Notes: generated by a model from the sequence alone, not told the origin. DNA of 64,000 bases from Metaphire vulgaris (GCA_018105865.1 CM030837.1:12706725-12770724), one strand, 5' to 3'. Counted from the stretch's first letter, positions 37,704 to 49,703 are shown. Numbers and translations: made by a program.

Positions 37704-39137
37704 TCAAGTGCTGGAAGGTTCCGAATCAAGCAGAAGGTCTCTAGTGGTAGAAGACCCGCTTGACGAAACATTATAGCCACAATGACAGCCTCTTTGGTTG
37801 CAGCCGTTGTAGCAGGAAGTGCAGGCATCTACTCCGCACTGAAGTGGACAGTAAAGACACAAGCATGGCAGACAAGGTACAAGAAGACCAAGGATCGTCC
37901 AGCGAAGACAACAACGAGGCGATTCACAGCATGCACAAGGCTCCATCATTATGTCATGCTCATCATCTGGGTGGTAGAGGCAGTGGTAGAACAATGCCTG
38001 TACACAGCACAGACATGAACACACGTTGATCACCTGCTGGGCACTACATTCGCACCGGTAGAAGGAAGGACCAACCCAGCATTTAGGCATCTGACGTGGC
38101 TGAGTGCAGGACATGCATCGACATTTGCCGCATCGTGAACAGATCAGACCCTCCTTACACGGTGGATGCTGGGGCGAAAGTGATTCCTTGTCACCCTTTC
38201 CAGCACTCTGACCTGTGCCCTTTGATTTACCAGAACTGGAAAGCGTAGGTTGTGTCGTCACCACTGCACTGCTGCTGCAATCCTGCAATGAATTCTCCAC
38301 CCTCACCGTTGCAGTGTTAGCTCTTTTAAATCTAACATAAAGTGGCGGATCCTTATTTGTCACATGTAAAGGGCTGTCAACATACTCGTTTCCAGCTGGT
38401 GGTCGTGCAACTACACGATCAAGCATAAAATGCGTTTCTGGTTGACGCGATCCAATTGGCCAGCGTGACAGTGGTATCACCTGATTCAGTACAGTTGACT
38501 GAATGTTCAAAGGCGTCTTTGTGTCACTCTGCTTGTCATCTGCGGTGTGGTTTGTTTCACAGGGGGCCAAATCCTTGTTTGCTCCATATCCACTGGTCAC
38601 CGAATGTAAGACATTCAAGCAATGATGAGTTACGTCATCTGTGCCAGTGTGCTTCAAGGCATTGTGTTGACGCACCACAGGGTTAAGTAAAATCAGTTGC
38701 TGAATGTCTCCACTGCCCAAGCAATCACTACCATTGTTAGTGATTGCTGATCTAAGTCTATCATTACAGTCTTGGTTCAGAACAAGGTCAGATCCATCTA
38801 AACAATGCATCAATGTCTCATCCTGACTTCTGTCTGCAGTGCCCAAACAAAGAGGAACTGGAACAGTTCTATGAGAGGAAGTCACCACACAACATACAGT
38901 AGGCTCCCGAGGTGGTATAGGAGGTGGCTGGCTATCCTTCATCTCAGAATTGACAGGAAATGGCTCTGTGCATGATGTCTTTAATTCAGTGCATTTGGTA
39001 CCACCTTCGGAGATCAAAATTCCTGGAGGTGGATAATGGCTAGGAATCAGGTTTACCTTGTTGGTAGCAGTGTTCATCTGACATAATCCTGACCTATCAG
39101 GTAGCAGGTTAACTCCACTAGCACACATGCTATCCAT
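37704..39137 (-). CDS. Spry: Sprouty homologue, RTK/Ras-ERK pathway inhibitor
   Basis: 477 residues in one exon. Sprouty proteins are membrane-associated feedback inhibitors of FGF/EGF receptor signalling. Residues about 327-455 form the cysteine-rich Sprouty domain, with blocks LICSRCGKCRCMSC, CSCLCCVQALFYHC and PCLPCLCLYCPLQCG; in the family this region is palmitoylated and directs membrane targeting. Tyr252 lies in N-E-Y-V-D-S-P, matching the N-terminal NEYTEGP motif whose phosphotyrosine binds the Cbl TKB domain; Pro at +4 is kept but +1 is Val instead of Thr. A PxxPxR motif (about 72-77) could bind SH3 domains. The 200-residue N-terminus is otherwise low in recognisable features. I chose Met at 39137 because an acceptor (tttgtatttcacag, exon from 39149) lies just upstream; the Met at 39167 would be intronic. 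A 5' noncoding exon must lie to the right. Confidence 0.93.
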   Translation of the reverse strand: MDSMCASGVNLLPDRSGLCQMNTATNKVNLIPSHYPPPGILISEGGTKCTELKTSCTEPFPVNSEMKDSQPPPIPPREPTVCCVVTSSHRTVPVPLCLGTADRSQDETLMHCLDGSDLVLNQDCNDRLRSAITNNGSDCLGSGDIQQLILLNPVVRQHNALKHTGTDDVTHHCLNVLHSVTSGYGANKDLAPCETNHTADDKQSDTKTPLNIQSTVLNQVIPLSRWPIGSRQPETHFMLDRVVARPPAGNEYVDSPLHVTNKDPPLYVRFKRANTATVRVENSLQDCSSSAVVTTQPTLSSSGKSKGTGQSAGKGDKESLSPQHPPCKEGLICSRCGKCRCMSCTQPRQMPKCWVGPSFYRCECSAQQVINVCSCLCCVQALFYHCLYHPDDEHDIMMEPCACCESPRCCLRWTILGLLVPCLPCLCLYCPLQCGVDACTSCYNGCNQRGCHCGYNVSSSGSSTTRDLLLDSEPSST

Positions 39138-39149
39138 TACTCTCCAGGG

Positions 39150-40152
39150 CTGTGAAATACAAACCAATTAGTATTACTAATCTGATTATTAAATATAATT
39201 CATTAAAATTGTTATCATTCATACAAACATTGGGAAACATTAAAGCACAAATAATCTGTCTCGTTTCAATCTATCCACCTGCACAATTTTTCTAAAACTC
39301 GCATCACAATTTCTATTAATTAAAATCATTATTATTAGCTTTCAAAACCAATTTCAAAATCAGTTTTTAGTTACAAAATCATATCACATATATTCAGATT
39401 CTTTAATTATATCCTAATAATATTAATAATGTAAAATCTAAATATTATATCCAACATCAACCTATTTGAATGTTATACTCAACAAGAAGATAAAGTGATT
39501 GTACAGGTCATCTACCATCAATACTGGTTGGGTCACGGGTCAATGGGTCATGACTAATAAAAATATTGCAATGTTTGCCTTTACTCTACCATATTGGCAT
39601 AATCTTGATTACTTGTCCTGTTGGTAACAGTTTTACTTGGTTTGTTCGAGATTTTATTGTCGGTAGTTATGTTCTTTTATGTTCGATCGATGCTCAGCAT
39701 TAGTTTTAAGGCTTTGGTACATATAAAACAAGATATTATAGATATTTAATTGCCAATGACCCATGGGCCGCATGGATCAGAGGATCGATGGGTCACATTG
39801 AGAGACCCATTGCCATCTCTGCAACAGGATTTCCCAAACATTTTGTGCCAAGGAGCCTTTTTGTTCTCAAACATATCCGACACAACTGGCACATATTTGC
39901 AAATAAGAAAAAAGGTGTCCTTTGTCTTATTTGCAGGATTTTTCTTATTTGCAGGATTTTTCTTATTGGCTGTGTTGCAAATCACTTATTCATATATGAA
40001 AGATCCTTAAAGTTATTTTATGACAATCTGTGAAATTTTACTTCAGAATGGAATCAGTTAATTTTAGCTTTCATATTCAGTCTATGAGAAATTCAGCCTT
40101 TTCAGTGACTAGGAATGGATTGCAGATCCAATCATTATTATACACAAGTTCT
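39150..40152. other. Intron sequence upstream of the Sprouty coding exon
   Basis: Begins with the 3' splice acceptor of the coding exon on the - strand (AG at 39150-39151 with a pyrimidine tract). A+T-rich, no coding motif. GATTTTTCTTATTTGCAG is repeated in tandem near 39930-39970. Confidence 0.55.
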
Positions 40153-40844
40153 CAGTGGCATAGCCAGGATTTTCAGCAGGGGGATTATGGTTCCCATCCA
40201 CATGATTCAAAACTTCAGAAAATCCTGACAAGAAAAAAGGTTATTGCCATCAAGGCTCCCATCACTGAAAAATCCTGACAAGCAAAAAAGGTCAACTATT
40301 ATATTATTTATTTTTCCTAAAAAAGTGGATTATATAGGTATATGGGTTCGGGGTCAATTGATCGCACGCCAATTGATCGCGACAAATTGGCCGCGCAAAA
40401 TTGATCGTGTGGTCAATTGGTCGCACAACAATTGACCGCTAGCCAATCGATTGCAATATTAATGATAATAGTTACTGTCTATTGTTAGATTGTATGGTCC
40501 CTAATCCTTACCCTAACCCTACATACAATGGGTTGTAACACCCCTAAAATTGGAAAGTAGATAAGATATCTTGTATATTGCACATAAGCGATCAATTGGC
40601 TAGCGGTCAATTGTCTTGCGACCAATTGACCACGCGATCAATTTTGAGCGGCCAATTTGTTGCGATCAATTGGCGTGCGATCAATTGACCCGACACCGGT
40701 ATATGAGCCAGTACAACTTTATACGCAATTTGAAAAATTTTGTCGAACAGCCAACGGGGTTTTAGCCCCAAAACTCCTCCTTTGGCTACGCTGACAACAA
40801 CCAAGGGCGTTTAACCCCCAAAATCCCCCTTGGCCATGTCACTG
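40153..40844. mobile_element. Degraded CAGTGGCATAGCC element hosting a second insertion
   Basis: The left end CAGTGGCATAGCCAGGATTTT and right end CCTTGGCCATGTCACTG resemble the 25825-26106 family. The left part has two CCTGACAAG(C/A)AAAAAAGG motifs, the inverse of the recurring TTTTGCTTGTCAGG. No target duplication, and a second end-like word (GGCTACGCTGAC) at 40779, so it may be composite. Confidence 0.5.
40345..40697. mobile_element. Nested MITE with CAATTGATCGC repeats and perfect 8-bp duplication
   Basis: Ends GGTTCGGGGTCAATTGATCG and CGATCAATTGACCCGACACC form long inverted arms (about 100 bp) made of repeated (C)CAATTGATCGC words. GGTATATG flanks both sides (40337-40344 and 40698-40705). 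Termini starting GG with an 8-bp duplication fit Merlin-like better than hAT, but superfamily is uncertain. Confidence 0.87.
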
Positions 40845-40877
40845 TAAATTCATCAGATGACTAGCAGTTTCTTCAAT

Positions 40878-42028
40878 CAATCAATCAATCAATCAATCAA
40901 CTTCTATAGCGCCACTATCATAATGCCCAGGGCATCAGCCGATGGCGCACCAAATCCAAATAGCATTAGAGCTAGGTCAAGCCAGAAGATCAGTCCGAAA
41001 CGGCAGGAGAGCAATCTAAGGGGGATATGCCAAGTCAAAGAGATGTGTTTTAAGGCCAGATCTGAAAGATGATAAGTTATTAGTTATGCGAAGTGATGTT
41101 GGTAGTGAATTCCAGAGCTTAGGGGCGCACACTGAGAAACAACTAGTGCCAATGACTGTGCGAGAGTAAGGAACGACAAATGAAGGTCCTGCCGAATACC
41201 TAGTGGAATGATTAGTAGGTCGAGGGATAAGTCGCACCTTGAGGTAATTGGGTTCATTATATAACATGGTTTTGAATACTAAAAGACAGATTTTATAATT
41301 AATTCGGTATTTGATAGGAAGCCAATGTAGGGACTGACTATCTAGCTAGAGTTATATGTTCAAATCTTGGAGTTTTGGATATGACTCTAACTAAGGAATT
41401 TTGTACTCTCTGGAGTTTCTGCATATTTGAATTTGTGATGCCGAAAAGCAGGGAATTGCAATAATCTAGGCAACTAGATACCAGTGCATTAACTAACTGA
41501 ATAAGAACAGGCTTGGGGAGGAGATGTCTAATACGATAAATATCCCGAATATGATAATGAGAAATTTTGCAGACTGAATTAATGTGACTAGTGAAAGAGA
41601 GGGAAGAGTCAAATGTCACACCCAGGTTGCCAGCAGAAGTGGTTCTAGAAACAACAGTGGAATCTCCAAGCATAACAGAATCCAGAGATTTAAATTTGGT
41701 CAATTGAGCTGGAGTACCCAATAGCAGGAACTCGGTTTTTGATGAATTTAGAAGAAGCTTATTTGAATCCATCCATGACTGAATATTAGTAAAGGCACTG
41801 GATAAAGTGTCAAGGGATGCTTTTGAAGAGGAGTGGTCAAAAGATATGAGAATTTGTGTATCATCAGCATAAAGATGATAGGCCACCTGATGTTCATCAA
41901 GAAGTGAACCCAAGGGGGTTGTATAGAGAGTAAACAGCAGAGGTCCAAGAACAGAGCCCTGGGGGACACCACAAGAGAGATTGGTGGGAGTTGAGAGATT
42001 GTCATCTATTTTCACTGATTGAGTGCTT
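40878..42028 (-). mobile_element. 5'-truncated L2-like LINE with best-preserved reverse transcriptase
   Basis: The - strand frame from 42015 to 41341 encodes the RT core: LSCGVPQGSVLGPLLF, HLYADDTQI with the catalytic YADD, SKTEFLLLGTP, AGNLGVTFDSSLSF and LVSSCLDYCNSLLFG. After a frame break the C-terminal piece CAPKLWNSLPTSLR to LKTHLFDLAYP follows (41267-41016). It ends with the GGCGCTATAGAAGTTGATTG word and (ATTG)n at 40878-40899, as in L2 elements. The 5' part is missing. Inactive because of the frame break and truncation. Confidence 0.88.
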
Positions 42029-43981
42029 CATGATAATCTTCATAGAGAAGGCAAGCACCTTCAGTAAGAAAATCATTCAGTGTTAAAAACTGTTAATAGT
42101 ACCACCTTTCATACAAGAAACCCAAATACTGTAGCTACATATAGTTGCAGTATTTGCAAATTTACTGGTGTTGTATATATTCTTCTGGCTATTATTAAGA
42201 TATGCTAAGATCAATGACCAAACTTTTTTGAATGCACGTTTGATAGAATATAGATTAAATAAAAATTTTAAAGCTTTCAGCTTATCTCTTGTATCCTCAT
42301 CAAGGAGCCCTCCTGTCTGTGCTATGGAACCCTGGGGTGCTGTGGAACACACTTTTGGGTTTTGATTATGAAGAGATGCTGTTTGGCTTAGACAATAAAT
42401 TATAAAATTGGAATTTAGGAAATAGAACACTCCAATTTCCAAAATTACTAAGGTTTTGCCTTTAAAGTATTTTATTAGAAGGCTTGTATACAATGCCTTG
42501 TTGCTTGTCTCGTGGTTTCTTGTAACCTGATTTGAGATCCATTTAAGCTTTATCCATTACTGTTTATACATAAGGCTGTGTTCAATTATTAAATATGCCT
42601 TTAACACTTCAAAATCAAATGGCAACAAACAGCAGTCACTGTGAAAATTACTTAAACTGGATTTTCAATCAAGATTTAACCACATATTAAAACTATATTT
42701 CAATAATGCAGATAAACCATCCATCAAAATGCTTGCTTATATTTTCTAACAAAATTTCATTAATGCACAGCAATACTTTCAGCACAAGACACAGTCTACT
42801 GTTTTATGGCGTTGACCTCATCATTGACTTGTGGACTATAAATTATATTCTTTAGCCTCTAGTTATGAGGAGGGCAACTATGTCACATGTGCATGGGGAC
42901 AGAGAGATCAAAATGAAACAATTTACATTGGTTACTTCTTCAGCTAAAAAACACATGAAATGCCAATTTGCATTCCAAATCTGTACAAGGTGCAGTGCAT
43001 GAATGCCAAAACTCCAGAAAGCCAGAATGTAATAGTTGACCTCCTGGCTAGAACACTGCACAAATGCTGCAGGCTGTAGTGATCATGGAGCTTTCTGCCT
43101 TTCATCTGTGTAATACACATGGGAAACCCTGAAAAATTCACTCCCTCTATACTTTGACTAGACAATAAATCCATTAGACAATTAGAGTAGCTAAGACCCA
43201 GTACAATACTGGTAAAATTCCTCATATTTAAGAATGTGTATCGTAATTGATTAGCCAACTGTCATACTTTCAGGACAAAGAAAAAAATTACTTCAAATGA
43301 AGGAAAATAAAGAAAGCTGTGCAGGATAAGTTCAACAATACAGTACATAATTTATTAGTAGGTCTAAAAGGAAAATCTATATCATATATTATCCATTCAG
43401 TGCTCTTGGCTGGATATGCATTAACATTCCTGGGCCCAGTATACAGTTTATATATAAAATTTCTACTAGAGAGAAATAAAATTAAAGAATCTAGGCAAAA
43501 ACAACAAGAAGGTCAAAATATAAACTGACAGATACAAAGGTGATTTGGTACTAATTTAAGCAACTCAGAATCAATGTCATATCTTACATTGACACTTTAC
43601 ACTGTGGATCAACAAAACAGCAGGACAACAGTGTTGCAGACAACATAGCATTCATAAAACAGTGCCACTAAAATGTGATCTACAGAACAGTGTCAAACCA
43701 CAGAGACACAAGAGTTTAATAAATGTGAAATATAATCATAGTAATTTCCAAGGTAGCACTGTCACTGCTGCAGTACAGTACATAATGCCCTCTGAAACGC
43801 ATGCATGTCAAAGAAATTAAGTTTTCTTGATGTAAATAACAATCAATAAACTTTTAAATCTGTTTATGCTAATTATTACTGATTGTAAACTAAAGAAACT
43901 GGTTGTTACCCACTCCCCAGCATTACCTTCTGATCAAACAAAAACAAAATATACAATATACAGATTTTAAATTAATTAAGT
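42029..43981. other. A+T-rich noncoding, no feature recognised
   Basis: No repeats with visible ends and no coding motifs. Could be intron or upstream DNA of the minus-strand Sprouty gene. Confidence 0.4.
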
Positions 43982-44061
43982 TTAACCCCTTAACTGGGGA
44001 TACCAGATATATCCGTCCATTTTACATTGAGTTACAGTTAAATACACGGTTAAGGGGTTAA
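43982..44061. mobile_element. 80-bp foldback element with TTAA ends, copy 1
   Basis: TTAACCCCTTAAC on the left is inverted as GTTAAGGGGTTAA on the right. The inverted sibling at 50068-50145 shares the core TTTACATTGAGTTACAGTTA. TTAA termini suggest a Kolobok- or piggyBac-type target site. Confidence 0.65.
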
Positions 44062-45251
44062 AGACCTATCCTAAGATAGAGAACATGATGATGAAAGACT
44101 TATAAGCCATATCCAAATAATAATATTCACTAACAAGACATTATAATTAAGATAAGGACATCAACACATTTACAGCTGTGGCAGTAAATGTGAATGAAGC
44201 TCACTGAAACAAAGGAATTCAGCCTTGAAAACACATTCTAATCTTCAGTTTTGGTTGATACTCATAAGTTACAATTTGCACCCACTTGTACAGAACAAAA
44301 ATTATAAATAACACTATCAATGCTACATAAATAAATGTATTAAATAAAAAGAGGTTTTATTCCAAAAAACAAAATCATTCTTTTGAAATTGGCATCAACA
44401 AGAGAAGGAACTATATAACAAGAACGTCACTTTGCAGCAAACAGATGGTTCAAACATAGGAAAGTCTAACTAGCACAAAATAATACCATGTAGAATATAT
44501 GCACCTTCATATGTATATAGGTTTCAGTTAGCTTCAGCTTGCAACAGCAATCTCAGGTGAATAGGCTCTGTACTTGACAAGAAAATGAAAGATAACAAGA
44601 GATCATCAGATCAATAGGGTGCAAACAGCTTGCAAGTTTATAGCTGATTTCCCAGAAGACAAATTAATCAGACAGTGATTGTCAGAAACCGGCTGAGAAA
44701 AGCCCAAGGCCAACAAAGTAGTGTCTTCAAAGTGAATCACAAAAATACAGGTCAGTGCTAACCATAACAAATAACCACAACAGTTCTGGAAAGATGAATA
44801 CTTAATGTTCTGTGTAATGAAATTTCATCACTGCATTAACAAGAATTAGAAACCAAAAGTAAAACAGGCAAATCCACAGGAAAGCAGAGTGAAAATTCAC
44901 ATTTGCAAAAGACCAGTATAATCAAATAGTGACAGACAGCAGACAGTGAAATTTATATACTAGATTTATTTACTTAAATGTATGATTGTGTCACTAATCA
45001 AAGTGATCAATTGATAACATTTCAATATCCAATACAATCTAATGCTGAACAACTTTACTCAAATGCTAGTGAATGCACAAATGACAGTCCTATAAGAAGA
45101 GCCAATTGTTGACAACTGTAAAACAGAGTAGAACTAATCCAGTCTGTGGTAGGATGCAAAAAATGAATGGCGCAAGGAAGTTCAAAAATGGCACATAATT
45201 CAGTTCATATTTAACTGGCACATTTCAACAACAAAAAAACAAACACACTAG
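44062..45251. other. A+T-rich noncoding, no feature recognised
   Basis: Nothing beyond short chance frames. Confidence 0.45.
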
Positions 45252-45649
45252 ATAAGTACAACTGCTCAGAGGATGTTTTGCTATTTGCAATAATTAGACT
45301 CCAAGACCAGTTACAAGAAATTTTCAGTTTTCCAATTCCATACAGAAGCAGTATTATAGCTGGACTCCTATATGGTGTATTCTCAAGTGTAGCGGCCTAC
45401 AGTAGAGAAAGCTCAAGTAATTTATTTCTGATGCAGTTTGTTGATAGCAAAGCAGCACATGAAGAAGCAACACACGTGACTGAACCATGGATGGCATGGA
45501 TGGACTCAATTCATGAAGTCACAAGCCATGATGTTGTGCCTAGGCTGATCTGTTCAAGTGCTGGAAGGTTCCGAATCAAGCAGAAGGCCTCTAGTGGTAG
45601 AAGACCCACTTGACGAAACATTATAGCCACAATGATAGCCTCTTTGGTT
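45252..45649 (-). pseudogene. Partial duplicate of the Sprouty 3' end
   Basis: Aligns with 37403-37799 in the same orientation with about 11 differences in 397 bp. On the - strand it begins at the codons for the last 31 residues of Sprouty, keeps that frame to the same TGA stop, and continues through about 300 bp of 3' flank. Two residues differ: Cys451 is Tyr (codon at 45635-45637) and Asp467 is Gly. The rest of the gene is absent: homology stops at 45649. It lies about 6.5 kb from the Sprouty coding exon, on its 5' side. Confidence 0.92.
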
Positions 45650-46119
45650 ATTCATTCAACTGTTGCATTTTCAGAAAAGCAGTTTCAGTGGACCAAATGC
45701 AGTAACCATTGTAATCTTATGAATGAGCTGGGTGATTCCAAAAACATAAATACAAGATTAGCATTATTAAATACTTTGGCAAAATTACTGCGTCCCGACA
45801 ACTTTTCAAATTGCTATAATGGCTATGGTTTTAGTTATTGAGCGCTGACATTAACATATCTTCAAGAAAAGATGCACTTAAATAGCTAAACTAAAAAACT
45901 AAATTTATTCAAAACTGCAATTTAACTATTAAAATAAAATCTTATATTTCTTATTAGCACAGAAATTTTTAAACCAACACTTGGATAAGAAATAAAATGT
46001 TTTTAATAATTTTGATTATATAAACATGTAATCTTTACTCCACTCTGTGGGCACAACGCTAATTAATATTTAATGTGAACAGTGAACTTATTTCTGATTC
46101 ACCAGCTTATTTATGGTAA

Positions 46120-46640
46120 TTTTGCTTCAATTGTAGACAATTGTAGACAATGCTACTCAACACAGAGAAGGAATATCAAGAATGTTTGTTTTAATTGCAC
46201 TCCATGTTGAAAAGCCAGTTTCACACAAATAGGTGAATGGAAATAAAAGAAGAATTTTCAAAACAATATAAGATAATTCAGGATATTCAGAGGGAACTTT
46301 ACTCTAATATACAGTCAGAGATGCTGAAGTTTCAAGCATCCTTTTCAACCCATCATTGGCAGCAGTCAGAAGCAAGCTGCCTTTATGATTAACATTCAGT
46401 TGTCTTTTGGGGCCCAAATGGGTTTCAGATTCACCCATGTCCGTTTTTGGATTACTTTCTTTTCGAAAGTAGAATTCAAAAATTCCATCAAAGCAGACAA
46501 TGACATAGTATCAACCTTTTCATTTTCATTGCTTATGGTTGTTGCCAAATTAGGAAACATGTTGAAGCAGTCTCTTGACCCTCTGTTTTTCTATGCTTCT
46601 AATTTTCTTTTCATCCCATAAATCTCGTCGGCAGTTCCAA
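46120..46640 (-). pseudogene. hAT transposase C-terminal relic (ZBED/SCAND3 type)
   Basis: Conceptual translation of the - strand gives FPNLATTISNENEKVDTMS and LSALMEFLNSTFEKKV near 46555-46440, then, after stops and frame changes, SEYPELSYIVLKILLLFPFT and TYLCETGFSTWSAIKTN near 46300-46190. The latter is the hAT dimerisation region (usual form EYPxLSxxALxxLLPFxTTYLCExGFSxxxxIKTK). It is broken by several stops. A hAT-like end (AGTTTGAAAAGCACTG) lies at 46765-46780. The N-terminal part is not recognisable. Confidence 0.75.
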
Positions 46641-46780
46641 AAACTGCTGCCATTCTCCCTTAGATTGAACTGCCAAGCTCATGAAAAAAATAAGTTTAAT
46701 TATTTCAATGTAAGTTTCTTATATCTACATGACCCATTAACTAAACCTTTTCAGGCAGGCACATAGTTTGAAAAGCACTG

Positions 46781-48462
46781 CCACAGAGAGAACAAAGATG
46801 TTAGCCAGTCAATACTGCCTACAGGTAGTTAGCATTCAAATATCATCATATTAATCATATGTAGCACTTATTGTAGTTAAAACCTTGGTGATATTAATTT
46901 TCCATTCCCACAGAAAAGTCACAAATTTCTGAAGGAAACCAACAGAATAAAATAAACTCAAACATCAGGGCAAGTTCTTAGTTTAGAATATAACCGAATT
47001 CTCTCTAACACTAAACGATACAAGAACATCTGAAAGGAACCATGGAAACTTGGGGTTTCCATCATCATCTGTTTTAAAAATCTGCAACTTATAAGTTGAA
47101 AATCAAGTGCAGCATATGTTACCATCTGGAAAACAATGTCACCACTATCCTTACTTAGCCTCTAGCCACAGAAATATGATCTCTTTGCTGAACTAAGATG
47201 TGGCCCGTTGTCCTATTAAAATTTATTCTGCAGCACTGCCTGGCTCTTTTAAATTCAAAGAGTTTATTTGGTTGGATGGACAAAAATTATCATATAAATG
47301 AAAATAACAGTTTCATTAATTTTCAAAGACAAAGCACCACTTCAACAAGGTCAACAAACTCAACAAACAAGATTCTGCTAACTTTTGTGAACCAATTTCC
47401 CAACAAACTCTGCATAAAAGCATACATAAAACACAGATGTACCCATATTTGGTTTTTATGTCAAGGCTGCAGGCTTCTCAGTTTGGTTGGACATTGTGAC
47501 GCATATGTACCAAACCTTAGTCAAGTAAGTAATTAAGAAAACTAAAATGTACAGCAAACCCAGACTTAACTGCACAAGTGCAGGAAGTAAAGAAATGTAG
47601 ATTCAGGAAATGTAAAATAACAAGTAAAAGGCAGATCACCATGGAACAAGAACAGTTCTGCCTTCAAGGCTTCTTCACTTTCTAAATTCTAACTAATCAA
47701 TCCAGATCATCTCACTGCCAGACCAGATGACTATGTCTATTTTGCAGCTACAATCAGCTTGATCATTTAGACAAGCATTGCCTTCTCTCATTCAGTGTAA
47801 CATAAGATGACAGAAATTGCTCCAAGCAATGCTAAAACCTGCAGAAAGTTCAAATCTCTCATAAAATTAAAACTAAACCCCATAACTGTGCTTCATTAAT
47901 TAATAAGACAGATATTCATAAACTGCATTTTTAAGTGCCCAGAGCTCTCTACAACTGAAAAATGAGATCTCAGCTATTATGGCCCCAGAAATGGGTTTGA
48001 AAAATAGGGCATTATTATTATTATTATTAACCAAAAGAAAGTTTTGTACAGATAATTTTGCTATGACAGATTTGGTTATGGTTAGATCTGTTCAGGGAAA
48101 TCAATATAAAGCACTCAATGTATATCCATCAAAGTCATACTGCAAGCAATTGCACCACAACTGAACCTACTAAAAATGGCCATTGACCTCAGTTCTTGTA
48201 TATCATCTAATCAACCAAATAGTTACTTAATAAAGCTAACTTATCAAAAACCAATGAAAACTATCACATAACCACATATCTAAATAAAGGTAACAATACA
48301 AGTGAATCTGGTTCATATTTAGCAGCAAAAACCGAGCAGGATGTGTCTATAATAATGGCCTCTAGGCAATCACATATATGACTTTACAACGATCAGGGAA
48401 AGATGGTGCAGTGCAGAATTTAAATGATGCCAACTGTATGCCAGATTACCAGTACTTAAATC

Positions 48463-48465
<3 letters not shown>
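46781..48465. other. A+T-rich noncoding, no feature recognised
   Basis: Short chance frames only. Confidence 0.45.
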
Positions 48466-48467
<2 letters not shown>

Positions 48468-48512
<45 letters not shown>

Positions 48513-48542
48513 CATCTAGTTGATATATATATATATATATAC
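48468..48542. repeat. (TA)n microsatellites
   Basis: Two AT runs (about 48468-48508 and 48523-48541) split by TACATCTAGTTG. Confidence 0.95.
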
Positions 48543-48874
48543 ACACCATATATCTTGAGTCAAGTCATACATCTGAATGTACAAAATTCAGTCTAACATC
48601 TGATGTTATAAATCTCTTCATTGAAGCAGAGTAGAAAACTTAGTAAACATGATATATTTAGTTCTAAAATGTGAAACAGCAATACAGTTATAGTACTCTT
48701 GAGATTGTACCTGAACCGGAGACAAAAATATAACATATGCACCATTACACGTGTGCGCTCAGTGAATTCTGTACAGGTCTTTGGTAACTACATGGCTGCA
48801 CTGCTGTTTCCCTTTATTTTAACTGATAAACAAAGTTAACACAGTCCACCAGACACTTTTAGTAAAGTAGATAA

Positions 48875-49133
48875 GGGGCTGTCCATTAATTATGTCAACA
48901 ATTTAGGGGGGAAGAGGTTTGAAAAAGTTTGACAGTTGTTGACGGGGAGGGGGTCAAGAGAAGTTGACGTCAACAATTTCACTTTTTACAAATAATCAAA
49001 AAACAGGAAATTTCATGGAATACTACTTATTGCAATGGAAAAAAGCATGGCAAAAAAGATCATCACCATCACATTTTGACACTTGATGAGCAAAAATTGC
49101 CCAAAATTGTTGACATAATTAATGGACAGCCCC
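48875..49133. mobile_element. Harbinger-like MITE, copy 3 (internally deleted)
   Basis: Ends GGGGCTGTCCATTAATTATG and TAATTAATGGACAGCCCC with TAA on both sides (48872-48874 and 49134-49136). Compared with copies 1 and 2 it lacks about 120 bp of the right half. The only copy of this family in the A+T-rich right half. Confidence 0.9.
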
Positions 49134-49703
49134 TAAGTATTCTGAAATTTTTAAGTTTTAGCAACACTTCCTCCCCATCTCAGCAAGTTTATATCATATT
49201 GGTTAGAATGACATGAAACCATAAATAGGCTAAAAGATTGAGTTTCATAAAAATGATCTGTAAAAAAATCATTTTGTGCACTTCTGCTCAAAATTAGACA
49301 CCAGACATTTTCTGCACACTTGAAAACCACTATTACTTGAAAAGCCTACCAAAATGGGAAATTCTCTTGTTTCTAAACAAAACAAATCCATTAATGGGTT
49401 TCATAATGAGATACCAAAACCAGCACATGAAAGTCCAGAACACTTTTATATGTGCACCTAAGGTTATATTTCATGGCCTGAATAAATAGAAAACCACTGA
49501 CCTTATTTCCTCAACTGAAATGTGGCCATAAATTCAAAACTTCTGATGTTATATTCTACCATCTAAGAAAAGCACATTACCATTACAAAACCATTCAAAA
49601 GTACAAATATCAATCAGCTATTCTGTACATATAGAGAAAGCCCAACTTCCAATATCAGAATGTTCTGATTGTTTCAGAAAATTGTATGGACTTGCTAAAA
49701 AAT

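Noticed and set aside
37542..38686. Plus-strand open frames across the Sprouty exon and its duplicate
   Set aside because: They are antisense to the Sprouty exon or its 3' flank and show no domain of their own.
39138..39167. Upstream Met at 39167 as the Sprouty start
   Set aside because: It lies beyond a good splice acceptor (AG at 39150-39151), so these codons are probably intronic.
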